From positions 71,227,501 through 71,291,500 of the forward strand of contig CM027381.1 in assembly GCA_015680905.1 (NCBI GenBank): a stretch of DNA of 64,000 nucleotides. Reading direction: 5' to 3'. Shown in pieces: positions 1 to 10,530 of the stretch (positions are counted from its first letter, which is position 1; each line of letters starts with the position of its first letter). The DNA comes from Coptis chinensis (taxonomy: Eukaryota; Streptophyta; Magnoliopsida; Ranunculales; Ranunculaceae). The position numbers were made by a program, and so were the translations under genes. The notes beneath the pieces are model-generated. The model worked only from the letters and a program-made list of their open reading frames with translations, did not search any database and was not told the origin of the DNA.

Positions 1-489
1 TCGGTAAGAGTATGAACAATTATGCCAGTTTTAAGAGCTAAAACATAAAATGAAGATGGAGCTCGGTACTCTTTGACGGTCATAATGAGTATGTTACTAT
101 CTAAGTCTTCTTTGCAAATTGGAAGAAAGTGAATTGAACTTTACAAATCAACATCACCGACTTAATATTGGTATAGGTGGTCCCGGAAGCATTCTTTGAA
201 AAGGGGTATGCAAAAACTCATTAGTACACAAAAATTAATAATGCACCAACTAATTGTACCTTTCCACCCTTTAAAAGCTCAACAAAGGAGAACAACACGT
301 CTTTGCTTATGGTGCTTGATATCCGACTTATATAAAAGCAAAGTTTCACTTGTATCAATAAACCCAGGAACAAAATGGAATATACATTTCAGTTCGTCCG
401 GAGCATTGAATTTGAATAATGATCTCTACTTAATCGTGAATCGCCTGCGCCTAAGTGTAATACTAACTACGATCTAAGTTTGGATATAC

Positions 490-1307
490 CTCCAATGCCA
501 GACATCCCAAAGAGCAAGTCCAAGGGCTTCTAGAATACCAATTAGCACAAAAGAAGATTTGGGAAGGGATAGCATTTCCTTCGATCACGAAGTCAAAGAC
601 AATATCTTGCGAACAAGATGGAAAAGTATATACCAACATACCTGCATATAAGAAGTAAAACATTAGTGAAAGGGCGATTGCAACATTTATCTTAACCAAC
701 ATTCCAATTCCCACCTTGATACAAATACACTTTGTACAATCTAGCTGTCTATGAAACCAAATACACTCAAACTTAATTTTCACAACCAAAGAAAAATACC
801 CAAGTCCCAAAACTCAAACAAATCTCATGAGCACAAATATACATTGGTGCACAAACAATTTTTACACTACAATAAAAAAACAATTACGTAAACAGATTAC
901 CCGAATGTGGTGAATTGAGCAAGAAAGAAAGGGTACTCCTTCATAGGAACAAGAGCAAGTTTATATAAAACTCAATTCACGACAGCGAAAACAACGGTAA
1001 TTGCAGAACCAACAATGACTGGTCCCTTAATACTCTCACTACTAACTCCTCCTCCTGATTCTTCTGATGATGATAAACATTCAACTCTTTTACTATGAAA
1101 TGGTTTATTAAATGGTGTGGTTAGAGAGAGTTTTGAGCTGAAGTTCTGAGGTGGTTTGATTGAGATGAGTGGAAAGTGTGAGTTGTTATGAAAAATGGAG
1201 TTGTTATTTATATGCAAGTGTTTATGAGAAGGAGGGAGAAGGGTCGACGACGATTTATCAAAAATAAAGTCATACCCGCCCCGTTTTGATCGATGCCAAA
1301 ATCTCAA
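490..1307 (-). pseudogene. CRT-like (CLT) plastid transporter, broken 5' fragment
   Basis: The minus strand encodes a Ser/His/Asn-rich leader resembling a chloroplast transit peptide (about 1270-1060), then a hydrophobic stretch reading GPVIVGSAITVVFAVV and, after one stop codon, VLYKLALVPMKEYPFFLAQ. Exon 1 ends at 901 with a GTAATC donor. The intron ends in TATATGCAG at 642, and exon 2 (641-490) resumes in phase with YVGIYFSILF. After a frame break it reads MLSLPKSSFVLIGILEALGL up to a GTATAT donor at 489. This order matches plant chloroquine-resistance-transporter-like proteins (CLT1-3), which are plastid-envelope members of the drug/metabolite transporter superfamily linked to thiol/glutathione transport. 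Defects: a TGA at about 987 where the family usually has Arg (a CGA to TGA change fits), a frameshift near 605, and no convincing ATG for the leader. The remaining exons are not visible to the left; they may lie outside the window or be missing. The retained intron shows a DNA-level copy, not a retrocopy. Confidence 0.7.
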
Positions 1308-2249
1308 AGAACCATAGCTTTCTTAGCATCCATCGCCATAATAACCAACAAGATTCTTGGCACATTTCTCAAATTTGAAATTCTAGAAGTAGAAATCAAA
1401 CCCCAAAAGTGCAATCAAAGCAACAAAGATCATAGATGAATTCAGCCCTAACCCCTCTTCAACTCAAAACATTTTTTACCCTAAAAACATAATAGGAAGA
1501 TGGGCACTACTCGATGGGGTTAGATTTTTCTGTTACTATTTAGGAGAGAAATCAGAGAATTTGAGAGAGGGAGTGAAGCGGTGGCTCTGACAAGTGAGTG
1601 AGAGCTTGAACAATAAAATGAACAAATAAACTAAGCGAAAAGGTCTTACCTTGAGAACTGAAAAGTTAGGAAGAAAAGGCGGAGCTTGAGCAAATTTGAA
1701 CAAATCCACTATTTTTCGGGATCCGAAAGTGCAAGTAAAGCAAGGATAAGGTGCGGTCGAACTTTCATCTCTTTCAATCCATACCGATGAGAATAATCAT
1801 ACCACGACTTCCTCCAAAATTAACCATCAAAAGCAGTTTATTGAATGGCCAACATAGAGTAAAACCAAGAAACCCCATTTCTCATATACTAAACCCCTAA
1901 CCCTAGGTTTAGAAATTATAAAATAGAACTAAAAAAGGGTGGTAAAATTGCATATTGTGGCTTCCAAACCCCGTCTCTCTTTCTCCATTTCATCGTGCTC
2001 TATAATCTATATGGTGGTTCTGGTACACAAGTGTGTTTTCTTTCAGTAATGGTCTAATGGAACTGTAGAATGAAGGTTTCTCTTTGTTGAAAAGGACATA
2101 AAGATAAGAAAACCCTAACCTAACCCAGCGGCTGTGAGAGAGAAAGAGAGGTTTTCTATTTTGACATACCGACGACGATTTCTTTTTTGTTTCTCTATTT
2201 TTGAAATTTCGAAGTTGTTTTGGTTTTTTGGATTTGTAACACTTCTCCA
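1308..2249. other. Non-coding stretch, possibly 5' flank of the CLT-like fragment
   Basis: No coding region is supported here. Read on the minus strand it has the texture of a plant promoter or 5' UTR: CT-rich tracts and an AAACCCTAACCCTAGG-like stretch near 1895-1915. That would suit the upstream region of the CLT-like gene carried along with it, but this is inference. Confidence 0.3.
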
Positions 2250-2411
2250 ACGCTTTTTAAGCGTTAGCAATTAATTCCGGAAATTCACTCAAATAAACCA
2301 ACGCTTTACAACATTACCAACGCTTATTTAGCGTTGGCAATTTACTAACGGTAAATAAGCGTTGCAAAGCAAAAAAGGTGCGTGTTGCAAATATCCTATT
2401 ATGGTGTAGTG
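2250..2411. mobile_element. CACTA-type transposon terminus with subterminal repeats
   Basis: The stretch ends in GGTGTAGTG at 2403-2411, the inverted form of a CACTAC terminus. Just inside it lies a cluster of short direct and inverted copies of an AACGCTT/AAGCGTT motif, such as ACCAACGCTTATTTAGCGTT near 2308-2328. Such subterminal arrays are transposase-binding sites in CACTA elements. The partner end was not found in the window: the CACTAC at 865 has a different flank and inner sequence. The element may extend left beyond the window, which would place the CLT-like fragment inside it as captured cargo. Confidence 0.5.
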
Positions 2412-3472
2412 TGTATGGTAGAGTGACACTTCATACTTAAATATATAAAATTTATACTGGCACATCATTAGCCAAACGCTTACTACAAAGTTTATCTCAT
2501 TCAAAGATAGTCCTTACTCAAATTGGCCTTGGGCTACATGCATGGGTGCGAGATGCTTAGGTATCATTCCAATTCATCCTGCTTTGAATCTCCGAAGTAA
2601 GTGAGAAAAGACCTATTCTTTATATTAGTATAACTAAGAGCAAACCATTAATAAATCAATGCCTGATAAAAATAATTTATATATCTTTCTATAAATGAGA
2701 ACTGGGTCTGACAGATGCAGTAGCAAGTGCATTGCCGCATGATAGTTTGGGAAAAAATTTAGGGTGTATGGAAAAAGAAGCAACATGTATACTAAAACCA
2801 AAAGCTACAGTTGAAGAGAGCATATACATCCTCAAATTTTATCCTCCGACTCTTAAACAAAATTTTAACCAATATCCAATAAAACAATACTAACAACTTA
2901 AAAGGATATAACCACAAATATGCCTTTCCATTACGTACTATAGTATGCAGGTTCACCAAACATCCTCACATATGTACAATCATGCATATGAGCAACATGG
3001 TATTAGTTTATGTAAGCGGAACCATGAAACTTATTAGACACTCCTCACAATTGTCTACAACTTTTTCATTATTTTTTTTAGCTAGCACATTGCAAACGCC
3101 TTGTGTGTTGTACCCATTAAAGAGAAAAACAATCTAAACAAATTTGGGCTCCAAAATCCCAAGTGAAAGAAGTTCTCTAGAGGAACATTCAATGGTCCAA
3201 TAATATTTTCATCTCAAACAAATATCACAAATCGTAACTCGTAAGAGACCATGCAACGATTTGTTTATCATTATAAGTAACTGCATTTAATAATACCTAT
3301 ATGTTGTATACTTCTATTTAGAAATAGCCATTTACTCCGAAATCATATCGGGGCTATTGGATTCTCCCAACAGCATACCGGTCACTCTGAAACTTGTAAC
3401 TGTATGTGCGGCGTAGAAACCAACCATAAACCTAGATCATGCAGTTATGACAGTTATTGATAGTAGTCATAT
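2412..3472. other. AT-rich spacer, nothing recognised
   Basis: About 1 kb between the CACTA-like terminus and the copia LTR. No reading frame, repeat or RNA gene was recognised. Confidence 0.5.
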
Positions 3473-6400
3473 TGTTGGAGTTATCCCTCACATGAGGAGA
3501 GAAAGAAGTTTAGTTTGTGTGAAGATGTCTGAGCGCGCGCGTGCTCAGATTGGTCTTGCCCAAGGCGTGCCCGCGCCCATGCCGTGAACAACTTACAGTA
3601 AGTTGAGGGCGCACGCGCTCGACATTGGCCTTGCCGAGAGCACGCCCGCGCCTATGCCTATTTTTGGGCAGAATTCTATTTTTGTGAAACCGCGAGTTTG
3701 CAATATAAGTTGGGGTTTTTGGCAAAACCTAACACACTAACCAAGATAACACAAGAGAGAGAAAACCCAATCTTGAAAACAATCAAGATTGAGAGATAAC
3801 CTTTACAGAGAGACAAGCTTGTAAAGAGAAATGAGTGATCTAGTAAGGTGGGAGACTGAAAGGAGAGATTGTAATCTTCCTTCCCACTTTATAAAAGGAT
3901 TAATTATTATGGAAGTAGACACCATTGGTCGAACTGTCACACCCCGAATTTCGATAGAATTCGGAAAAGATAATATTTGTTCCCGACTCTTCGATTTTCG
4001 AGGTGTGATGCACTCTCAACTCCCAAAAACCCATAATCAGTTTAAATACGCGAATAATTAAAAACCAATAAATTTTTTCAAATAAACAAAAGTCCTCTTC
4101 ATTACAAAAATTCACAAATAATATTTAAATTACAAATCTCCTTTCAACCCTCTTTAATTATAATTACAATTGAAAATAGAAAACAACATTTGTCTCAACT
4201 AAAATCTATTACACCTTAAAGGAAAACAAAACATATTTTGAATATAACGCTAATGCAAACCAAAAGCAGCAACCAACCTTCTTCCACACTAATCCTGTCA
4301 AGACTTATCAACTATGTTCATTCAATGAACACACCCGATAAACAAACATGCAAATCGGGTCAGCATTATAGACAATGTTGGTGTGAGTAGCCATAAAATA
4401 CAAATCATACTAATACATATATATACCTAATAAATAAGGCAGTTAGTTCCTCCACCAAGGCACCTTAACATCCAACGAATAATACAACATCCTTAAGTAC
4501 AATAATTAAGGCAGGTAGTTCCTCCACTGAGGCGCCTTAGTTTCCAATTCAATAATAATAAGGCATTTAGTTTCTCCATTGAGGCGCCTTAACTTCAAAC
4601 CGTACTATATCAACTATATCTAATAATCAAATAATAAATATAAACTTACTCTTTACTTACACTGGTATAGGCCAAATCACAGAGTGGGTCACACTTGCAT
4701 AACTAATCAATTCAACCCACCCTTCTGCAAAACCTTGTGAATGCAACCTAAGTTATAATAGAACAAGCATATCATATACCTAATTCCAAACATCTCATTT
4801 GAACCAAATTTCACAACCACCCTCAATCATTTATTATAGATTTAACGTACACTTTGATATATCATCACAATTATTGTTTAGAGTTTCTTTAAGTGTCTCT
4901 AGAATCACGTTGTCTCTATGTCTTACATAGTTTCCCTGGCTACCATAATTGCTATCCAACGCCGAACATGTACATCCACATGCCTCTCCTCACATAATGA
5001 ACCACTCCGTGCGTATTTACTCTAAGCGGGATATCGCATACCAGGTAACCCTCACACGAAAGCCATTATGTAAGTACTGCCACTATTCAGCATAAAATAT
5101 TGCGCATCTCGTTCTAATTTTGCGAACGGAATAATCAGGCCACTATTCGGCTACGCCAGAAGGGCCATTCAGATTCACTGAAATGCCAGAAGGGCCAATC
5201 AAATTACTTACGCCCAAAGGGCCATTCAGATTCACTAAAACGCCAGAAGGGCCAATCATATCATATACGCCTAATACAAGGGTAAATCACAGGAGTTGTG
5301 GTAGTTAGGTTATAGGATTTTCGTTACGTAATTTATTCAGGTGTCATACATTTATATCTCATAATAATTCTTGTTCTATCTTATGCCAGTATACTTAATT
5401 GTACTTCATGCCAGTATACTTAATTGTACTGAAGCTCAATGTTTCTCGTTATAGTAAAATCCACATTATCACGTGCCAATACTATTCATTGCACGATATC
5501 CAAGCATTTCTATATCAAATCTCAAAACTTATTATTTTACGTGCCAAACATATATTGCACTACACCATAGGAAATATCTTAAGCCTTCATACATACTACA
5601 ATTCATTTAAGTAGCAACTCATAATAGTAATTAATCATATAATGTATTCGTTCAATATATTTATGTGAACTCAATTCACCATCAAAGACACGCATTATTT
5701 CCATTTGTGCACAATATAAAAAGTATATAAATAATCAAAATATATGTCCATTCTACCAAATGTCAAAAATAAAACGACTTTAAAAAGAAAGAACAACTCA
5801 AGTCCAAATATCACGCATAATTATTCGAGTCCAAATCACAAGTCAAGTCAAACTGATCAACCGTCAAAAGCCTAATACTAAAGTCTATGAATCTTATTCA
5901 CCAAGAAACTCCAAATTTTAAGTTTTGAAAACACTCCCCCAACCATAGATCTGGATTCTCGATGCCATTAATGCGTCTTCAAGCTTTCTTCCAATTCGAC
6001 AGCCCTCATTCAAACATCAATAACCAAACTCAAATCAACAAAGTAAAAAATCATAAAGACAAGGGTTCAAATAAAAAAGGTCCGGACAGGCGATGCCATT
6101 AACGCCCTTCCAAAGCTTCGCCAACATAATAATTTTAATAATTAAGAGCAAGAAACCATATATAACAGTAATCAGTTTAACAATTTGGCAAGTTTAACAC
6201 TTCAGCGTGATACGAAAAATATCGAAGGAAGAATAAGGGCAGCACAAAGAAACTGAACAGAAAAACTCGACAGTAAATGTTTTTATTCTAAAACTCTAGT
6301 TTCGATGAAAAAGAAAAACATAACTACTCACCTGTATCGCGAAAAATGTATCTAGAATATGAAAGAAAAATCAATTCCGCGCCAGCTAGAATACGCATGA

Positions 6401-6995
6401 TCCGTGCTCCGTTCTTCTTTGTTTCAACTTGTCTAGTTCTAATGAAAAATTAGTTTTTCTTAAAAAACCTCCATTTTTGGAAAACCATCCATTCTAAAGA
6501 AATCTACCATATTTTACTTTAAGAAACTTTCCATATTTTCTCCCATAAATTTTGGAATTATTCTCTCACTGTTTCCTTATCAATACAATCTCTATACATT
6601 ATTTTAAAACTTAAAAACTTTTCTATTAAATCATTTTCAAACCAAACAAACCATTTTCCTTTTTTTTTTTTTCCAAAAAGTCAAACATACATATTCACTC
6701 AACTTAACTTAAGACTTTATCAGTATTATATTACTATCATTATTATTATTTTGCAAAATAATTAATTTTGGACATTTAATAAAATGAGGGTGTTACACGA
6801 ACCACAGTATATCTTTGTGCTGTGGTATGCTTTTACTTCTTTGCATTATTATCTGTTGTTAATAGTTGTTTAGAGAGTTGGGTATGTTAGGTTGGTTGTA
6901 GTGAATATTTAGAATTGTCTGGAGATTGTTGTTGGTTCAAATACAAGTTATATGTATAGTAGGGATTGATTGATATCGTTATTCCCCGGTCAACA
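3473..6995 (+). repeat. Left LTR of the copia element, split by a solo LTR
   Basis: The LTR proper is 3473-3934 plus 6803-6995, about 655 bp once the insertion and one duplicated pentamer are removed. It aligns along its whole length with 34484-35147. It starts TGTTGGAGTTATCCCTCACA and ends ATTCCCCGGTCAACA. It lacks the 44-bp tandem duplication found in the right copy. Many differences between the copies are C/T or G/A transitions, as expected of old methylated DNA. Confidence 0.92.
3935..6797. mobile_element. Solo LTR (probably Ty3/gypsy) inside the copia left LTR
   Basis: A 2863-bp insertion starting TGTCACACCCCG and ending GGGTGTTACA, with perfect 5-bp CGAAC duplications on both sides (3930-3934 and 6798-6802). 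The short inverted TG...CA ends and 5-bp duplication are typical of LTR elements. There is no coding capacity and no internal primer-binding site, so this is best read as a solo LTR left by LTR-LTR recombination. Internal tandem repeats include a GGCAGTTAGTTCCTCCACC-type unit three times (4437-4590) and a GCCAGAAGGGCCAATCA-type unit about four times (5130-5270). The length and repeats resemble chromovirus (Tekay/Del-like) LTRs; that assignment is tentative. Confidence 0.85.
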
Positions 6996-6997
6996 AG

Positions 6998-7010
6998 TGG
7001 TATCAGAGCC
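6998..7010 (+). promoter_or_regulatory. Primer-binding site (initiator tRNA-Met type)
   Basis: TGGTATCAGAGCC lies 3 nt downstream of the left LTR end, the usual place and sequence for the plant copia minus-strand primer site. It fixes the LTR boundary and the plus orientation. Confidence 0.93.
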
Positions 7011-7105
7011 TTAGTTAGATTAATCTAGGTTGTTATCCAAATTTTGCTCAGAAGGTGTTTGACAAAATTTCTGAGAGAAAATTTGAGTTGAAATAGCTTG
7101 TAGAG

Positions 7106-8416
7106 ATGGACCATTCCATAAACTCTCGCATGATTAGTATGAATAGAGCAAACTACACCATTTGGAAAGCCAAGATGAAAGACTTGCTATACTGCAATGA
7201 CTTGGCACAACCCATTGAGAATGGGGGAGTAAAACTGGAAAAGACTAATGTGGTTGAGTGGAAAAAGCTTGACAGAAAAGCGATTGGGTACATTCGATAG
7301 TGGATTGACGACAGTGTCTTCCACCATGTATCCCAAGAGGCTACCACTTTTGGCTTGTGGAAGAAACTCAAAGACCTCTATGAAAGGAAGTCGACCGAAA
7401 ACAAAGTGTTGTTAATTAAGAAGTTTGCTAACACGAAGTACAAAGAAGGTTTTTCAATGTCAAAGCATCTTAATGAAGTACAAAATATCATCAATCAGCT
7501 GCACTTGATGAAGATTAATATGGGAGACGAAGTTGAAGATTTGTTCCTATTAATCTCTCTACCCGACAATTGGGAGACGTTAGTAGTTTCTCTTAACGAA
7601 GCCGCTAAGGATGGAGTTATTTCCATGGAGATGGCTACCGGGGAATTGTTGAATGAGGAGACAAAAAGGGGTTCACGAAGCAGCTCCTCTCACTCAGAGA
7701 TCCTTGTCACAGAGAAGCGGGGGAAAGTAAAGAGCAGAAAACCATCTCATTCTAGAGGTGATGCCAGAAGCAAATCTAGGGGTGATGCTAGAACTCCTAA
7801 GGCAGAGAGACAATGTTATTATTATGCTACCAAGGGTCACTTCAGATATGAGTGTAGAACACTGAAGAGGGATGAGAAGAATAACTGTGTACATGAAGAC
7901 ATGGTACAGAGGAACGGAAACACATGTAGAGATACTACTGCACTAGTCGACGATGGTGTAGTGGGAATTGTGTCAGAATGTGGTGTGTGTTGTCTTAGTA
8001 CCTCATGCTAGGATACAGAGTGGGTGATAGATACAGGAGCATCCTATCACGTCACACCGCACAGGGGATTCTTCACTACATATAGCTATGGTGAGTTTGG
8101 TGAAGTAAATATGGGTAACAAGGGCGTCTCAAAGATTGTAGGCATTGGTGATGTTCATATAGAAACCAATTGTTGGCTACACCTTGACACTTAAGGATAT
8201 ATGACATGTCCCTGACATTTAACTAAGCCTAATTTATGCTGGAAAGTTAGATGATGATGAGTTTCTAAACTCGTTTGGCAACGGGGTATGGAAACTGAGC
8301 AGAGATTCCATAGTAGCAGCCAAATTAAAGGGAAGAAAACTTGCTCTCTTTACAAGACACATGCTAGTTTGTGTAAAGCAGAAGCAAATGCGGCAGAAGA
8401 AGAAGCTTTCTCCGAA
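7106..8416 (+). pseudogene. copia gag and protease, left half of the split gag-pol
   Basis: The frame opens at an ATG at 7106 and shows the copia gag core (NYTIWKAKMKDLLY early, then a WKKLKDLYERKS region). A basic Ser/Arg region follows and a zinc knuckle at 7814-7858. The knuckle's second cysteine position (7823-7825) codes for Tyr. The protease motif WVIDTGASYHV lies at about 8020-8052, with the catalytic DTGA kept. In-frame stops occur at 7298-7300 and 8009-8011, and more follow near 8190-8225. The frame near 8340-8416 enters the GAG_pre-integrase region and is cut by the CACTA insertion; it resumes at 31739. In an active element this would be the capsid and protease part of one gag-pol polyprotein. 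Confidence 0.9.
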
Positions 8417-8850
8417 CACTACAACAAAAGGGGTCTGTTGCAACGCACTCTTTTGCCACGCCTAAAATTTGCTGCAACAAGTCATCTTTTACAACACCGT
8501 GTGGCGTTGCTAAAGGTCATCCGTCTTAATAGAATTTTCATTTTGGGAAATACCTAGAGCGACGCCTTGAGTGTTGCAAAAGTGTTTGCTTAAATTTACG
8601 ATAAATAAGAAAAATAATTAAATTGAAAATGTTTATTGTTGGCAACGAGTGTGGTGCTGCTATAGATTAAATATCTATTGCAACCCCCTTGCCGTCCATT
8701 GGTAATTCGAATAGACTATGTATATGACTTGTTGCGGCGTTTTGGTGTTGCCAATAGGCTTTGGTTTGGCGGATGTATTCTTTTTGGTACAAAAATATTT
8801 TAAGGCGCTACAATTTTCATGTTCCCGCTGCAAATTATAACAGAATTAGA
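8417..8850 (+). repeat. CACTA left terminal and subterminal repeat region
   Basis: Next to the CACTACAACA end are many short copies in both orientations of GTTGCAACGC/TGGCGTTGC-like motifs (for example 8438-8446, 8500-8520, 8730-8760). In En/Spm elements such subterminal motifs bind the TNPA-type protein. The mirror array is at 31106-31735. Confidence 0.8.
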
Positions 8851-10530
8851 AATACTATCAAACAAAAACACATATTAAAACCCTAGATTGCCGTCTCTCT
8901 CCATCACCGAAACTTCTTTCCTCCTTCTCCAAAACTCGTTCTCTTTCTCTCCACATCTTCAAAGCTTATCTCTCCTCCACTGTTTTGAAAGATTAATCGG
9001 TAAGATTTGGTTTTTATGAATTTGTATGAAGTCTGTGATGAGAGTATTTTTATAAGTTGGAATTACCGACTGAAATTTATGTTTATGATTATAATAAACT
9101 TGCTGTTTCTGAGACTGGAATATCCGTAAGTTTGCATAGGCAATGAACCTTTTGGCGTGGTGATCTCTTCTGCCCCCACCTCCAAGTTCATGGATTCATG
9201 GGAGTATTGTTGGAATAATTAGGAAGGGTATATTGTAGGATTTGAATTTAAAAATACAATTTTAACTGACTAAAAGGAGCAACCATTCATCCTGCTTGGT
9301 TTAGCAGATTCGACTTAGGTCATTGATGCATTCAAAAGTGAAACCTAGCACTGAAGGCTCTTATCGTCATATTTTTAGTAGACCCAACTGTTTCCACCAA
9401 GCGAAACTTGGCCATGAGCTCTTATGCGACATTATTAGTAGACCAATTTGTTTTCAATTTCTCAATAAATATTTGTTTTTATTTTTGATTATTTTATTGT
9501 AGCAGTTTTCGTTTTATAATCCGAAGGCTCACCCGGTCTTAAAAGCTCATCACCTAATTATATAAAAAGAATTGAAAAGCCATTGAAGCTACAACAAAAT
9601 CAAAAGCTTCGTTTTTGTTCCCTGCCCTAGTTGAAATCGTTTTTTGTTCCCTGCCCTAGTTGAAATCGTTTTTTTGTTTTTCGTCTTGATTGATTGTTTT
9701 AGCTTTAAAGTGGGATTTTTGGTATTCTTTGCAGTGATTTGTGGAGCCAGGTAGAACTGCTCGAATTGGGGTTCTCTACAATGGGTAAGATATATTGCTT
9801 TGCTTTATATTTTAACATAATGCCAATGAAAACTTTTATTTTTTTGCCCAACTAGCATCGACCCTTTGATTGTCAATTGTGTTTGATATGTACATGCGTT
9901 TGAAATTATCAAACACAGTTCTTTCCAATTTTGCCCCTTCATTTTCTTTTTATGTATACTAGAAAGTAGAAACCTTTTCTTTGCAATGGAGAGTGAGAGC
10001 AGCTTCTTCATTACTACTTGTACTACCATTGTTGTTGTTGTTTTCAACAAGATGGTTTATTCTACCATGGAAACTCTTCTTCTTGACACTGTTAGGAACT
10101 CTCTCGTTTCTCTTCTTATGATGGTATACCTTTCAATCTCTCTCTATGTTTTTTCTTGTTTAATTTTATGATTCATTGATTAAATTGTCAGATTGTGTTC
10201 ATATGTGATTGTTATGTAAGTGTTGAATCTGTAATGTAGTTACTTTAACTCTTAAACAAAATTTTAGATTATATAATTTTTTACTATGTTGATGAGATCT
10301 TGTTTTCAGTGAAAGAATGAGACTAGAATTTGGCTAACGTTGTGATGCTCGTATCAAATTTTTGGTTTTGTAGATTGTTCCAACTGTATTAAGATATTAT
10401 ATAATGCATGTAAGTAACGATGTAAACCTGTCTAGTTTGTGCAAAGTTGATGAAGTTTAGTGATTTGAAAGCCAACAGTTAGTAACTTTTTCTTGTCTAG
10501 TTTATACCTGCGCAGACATATATAAAAAAC
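8851..10530. other. CACTA internal DNA, possible promoter/5'-exon-like cargo
   Basis: Near 8876-8990 the plus strand has the look of a plant 5' UTR (AAAACCCTAGATTGCCGTCT, then CT-rich sequence ending close to a GGTAAGATTTGG splice-donor-like site at 9000). A short open frame starts at an ATG at 9986 (MESESSFFITTCTT...) but matches nothing I recognise. In this family such a stretch can be the promoter and leader of the element's own transcript or a captured host fragment. The sequence does not decide between them. Confidence 0.35.

Noticed and set aside
865-2411. CACTAC at 865 as the partner end of the CACTA-like terminus at 2411
   Set aside because: Flanking triplets differ (TTA and TGT), the inner sequences do not match, and the CACTAC lies in the intron of the CLT-like fragment.
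5559-5580. CACTACACCATAGGAAATATC inside the solo LTR, resembling the inverted end at 2411
   Set aside because: It has no subterminal repeats and no partner or target duplication; probably chance or a very old trace.
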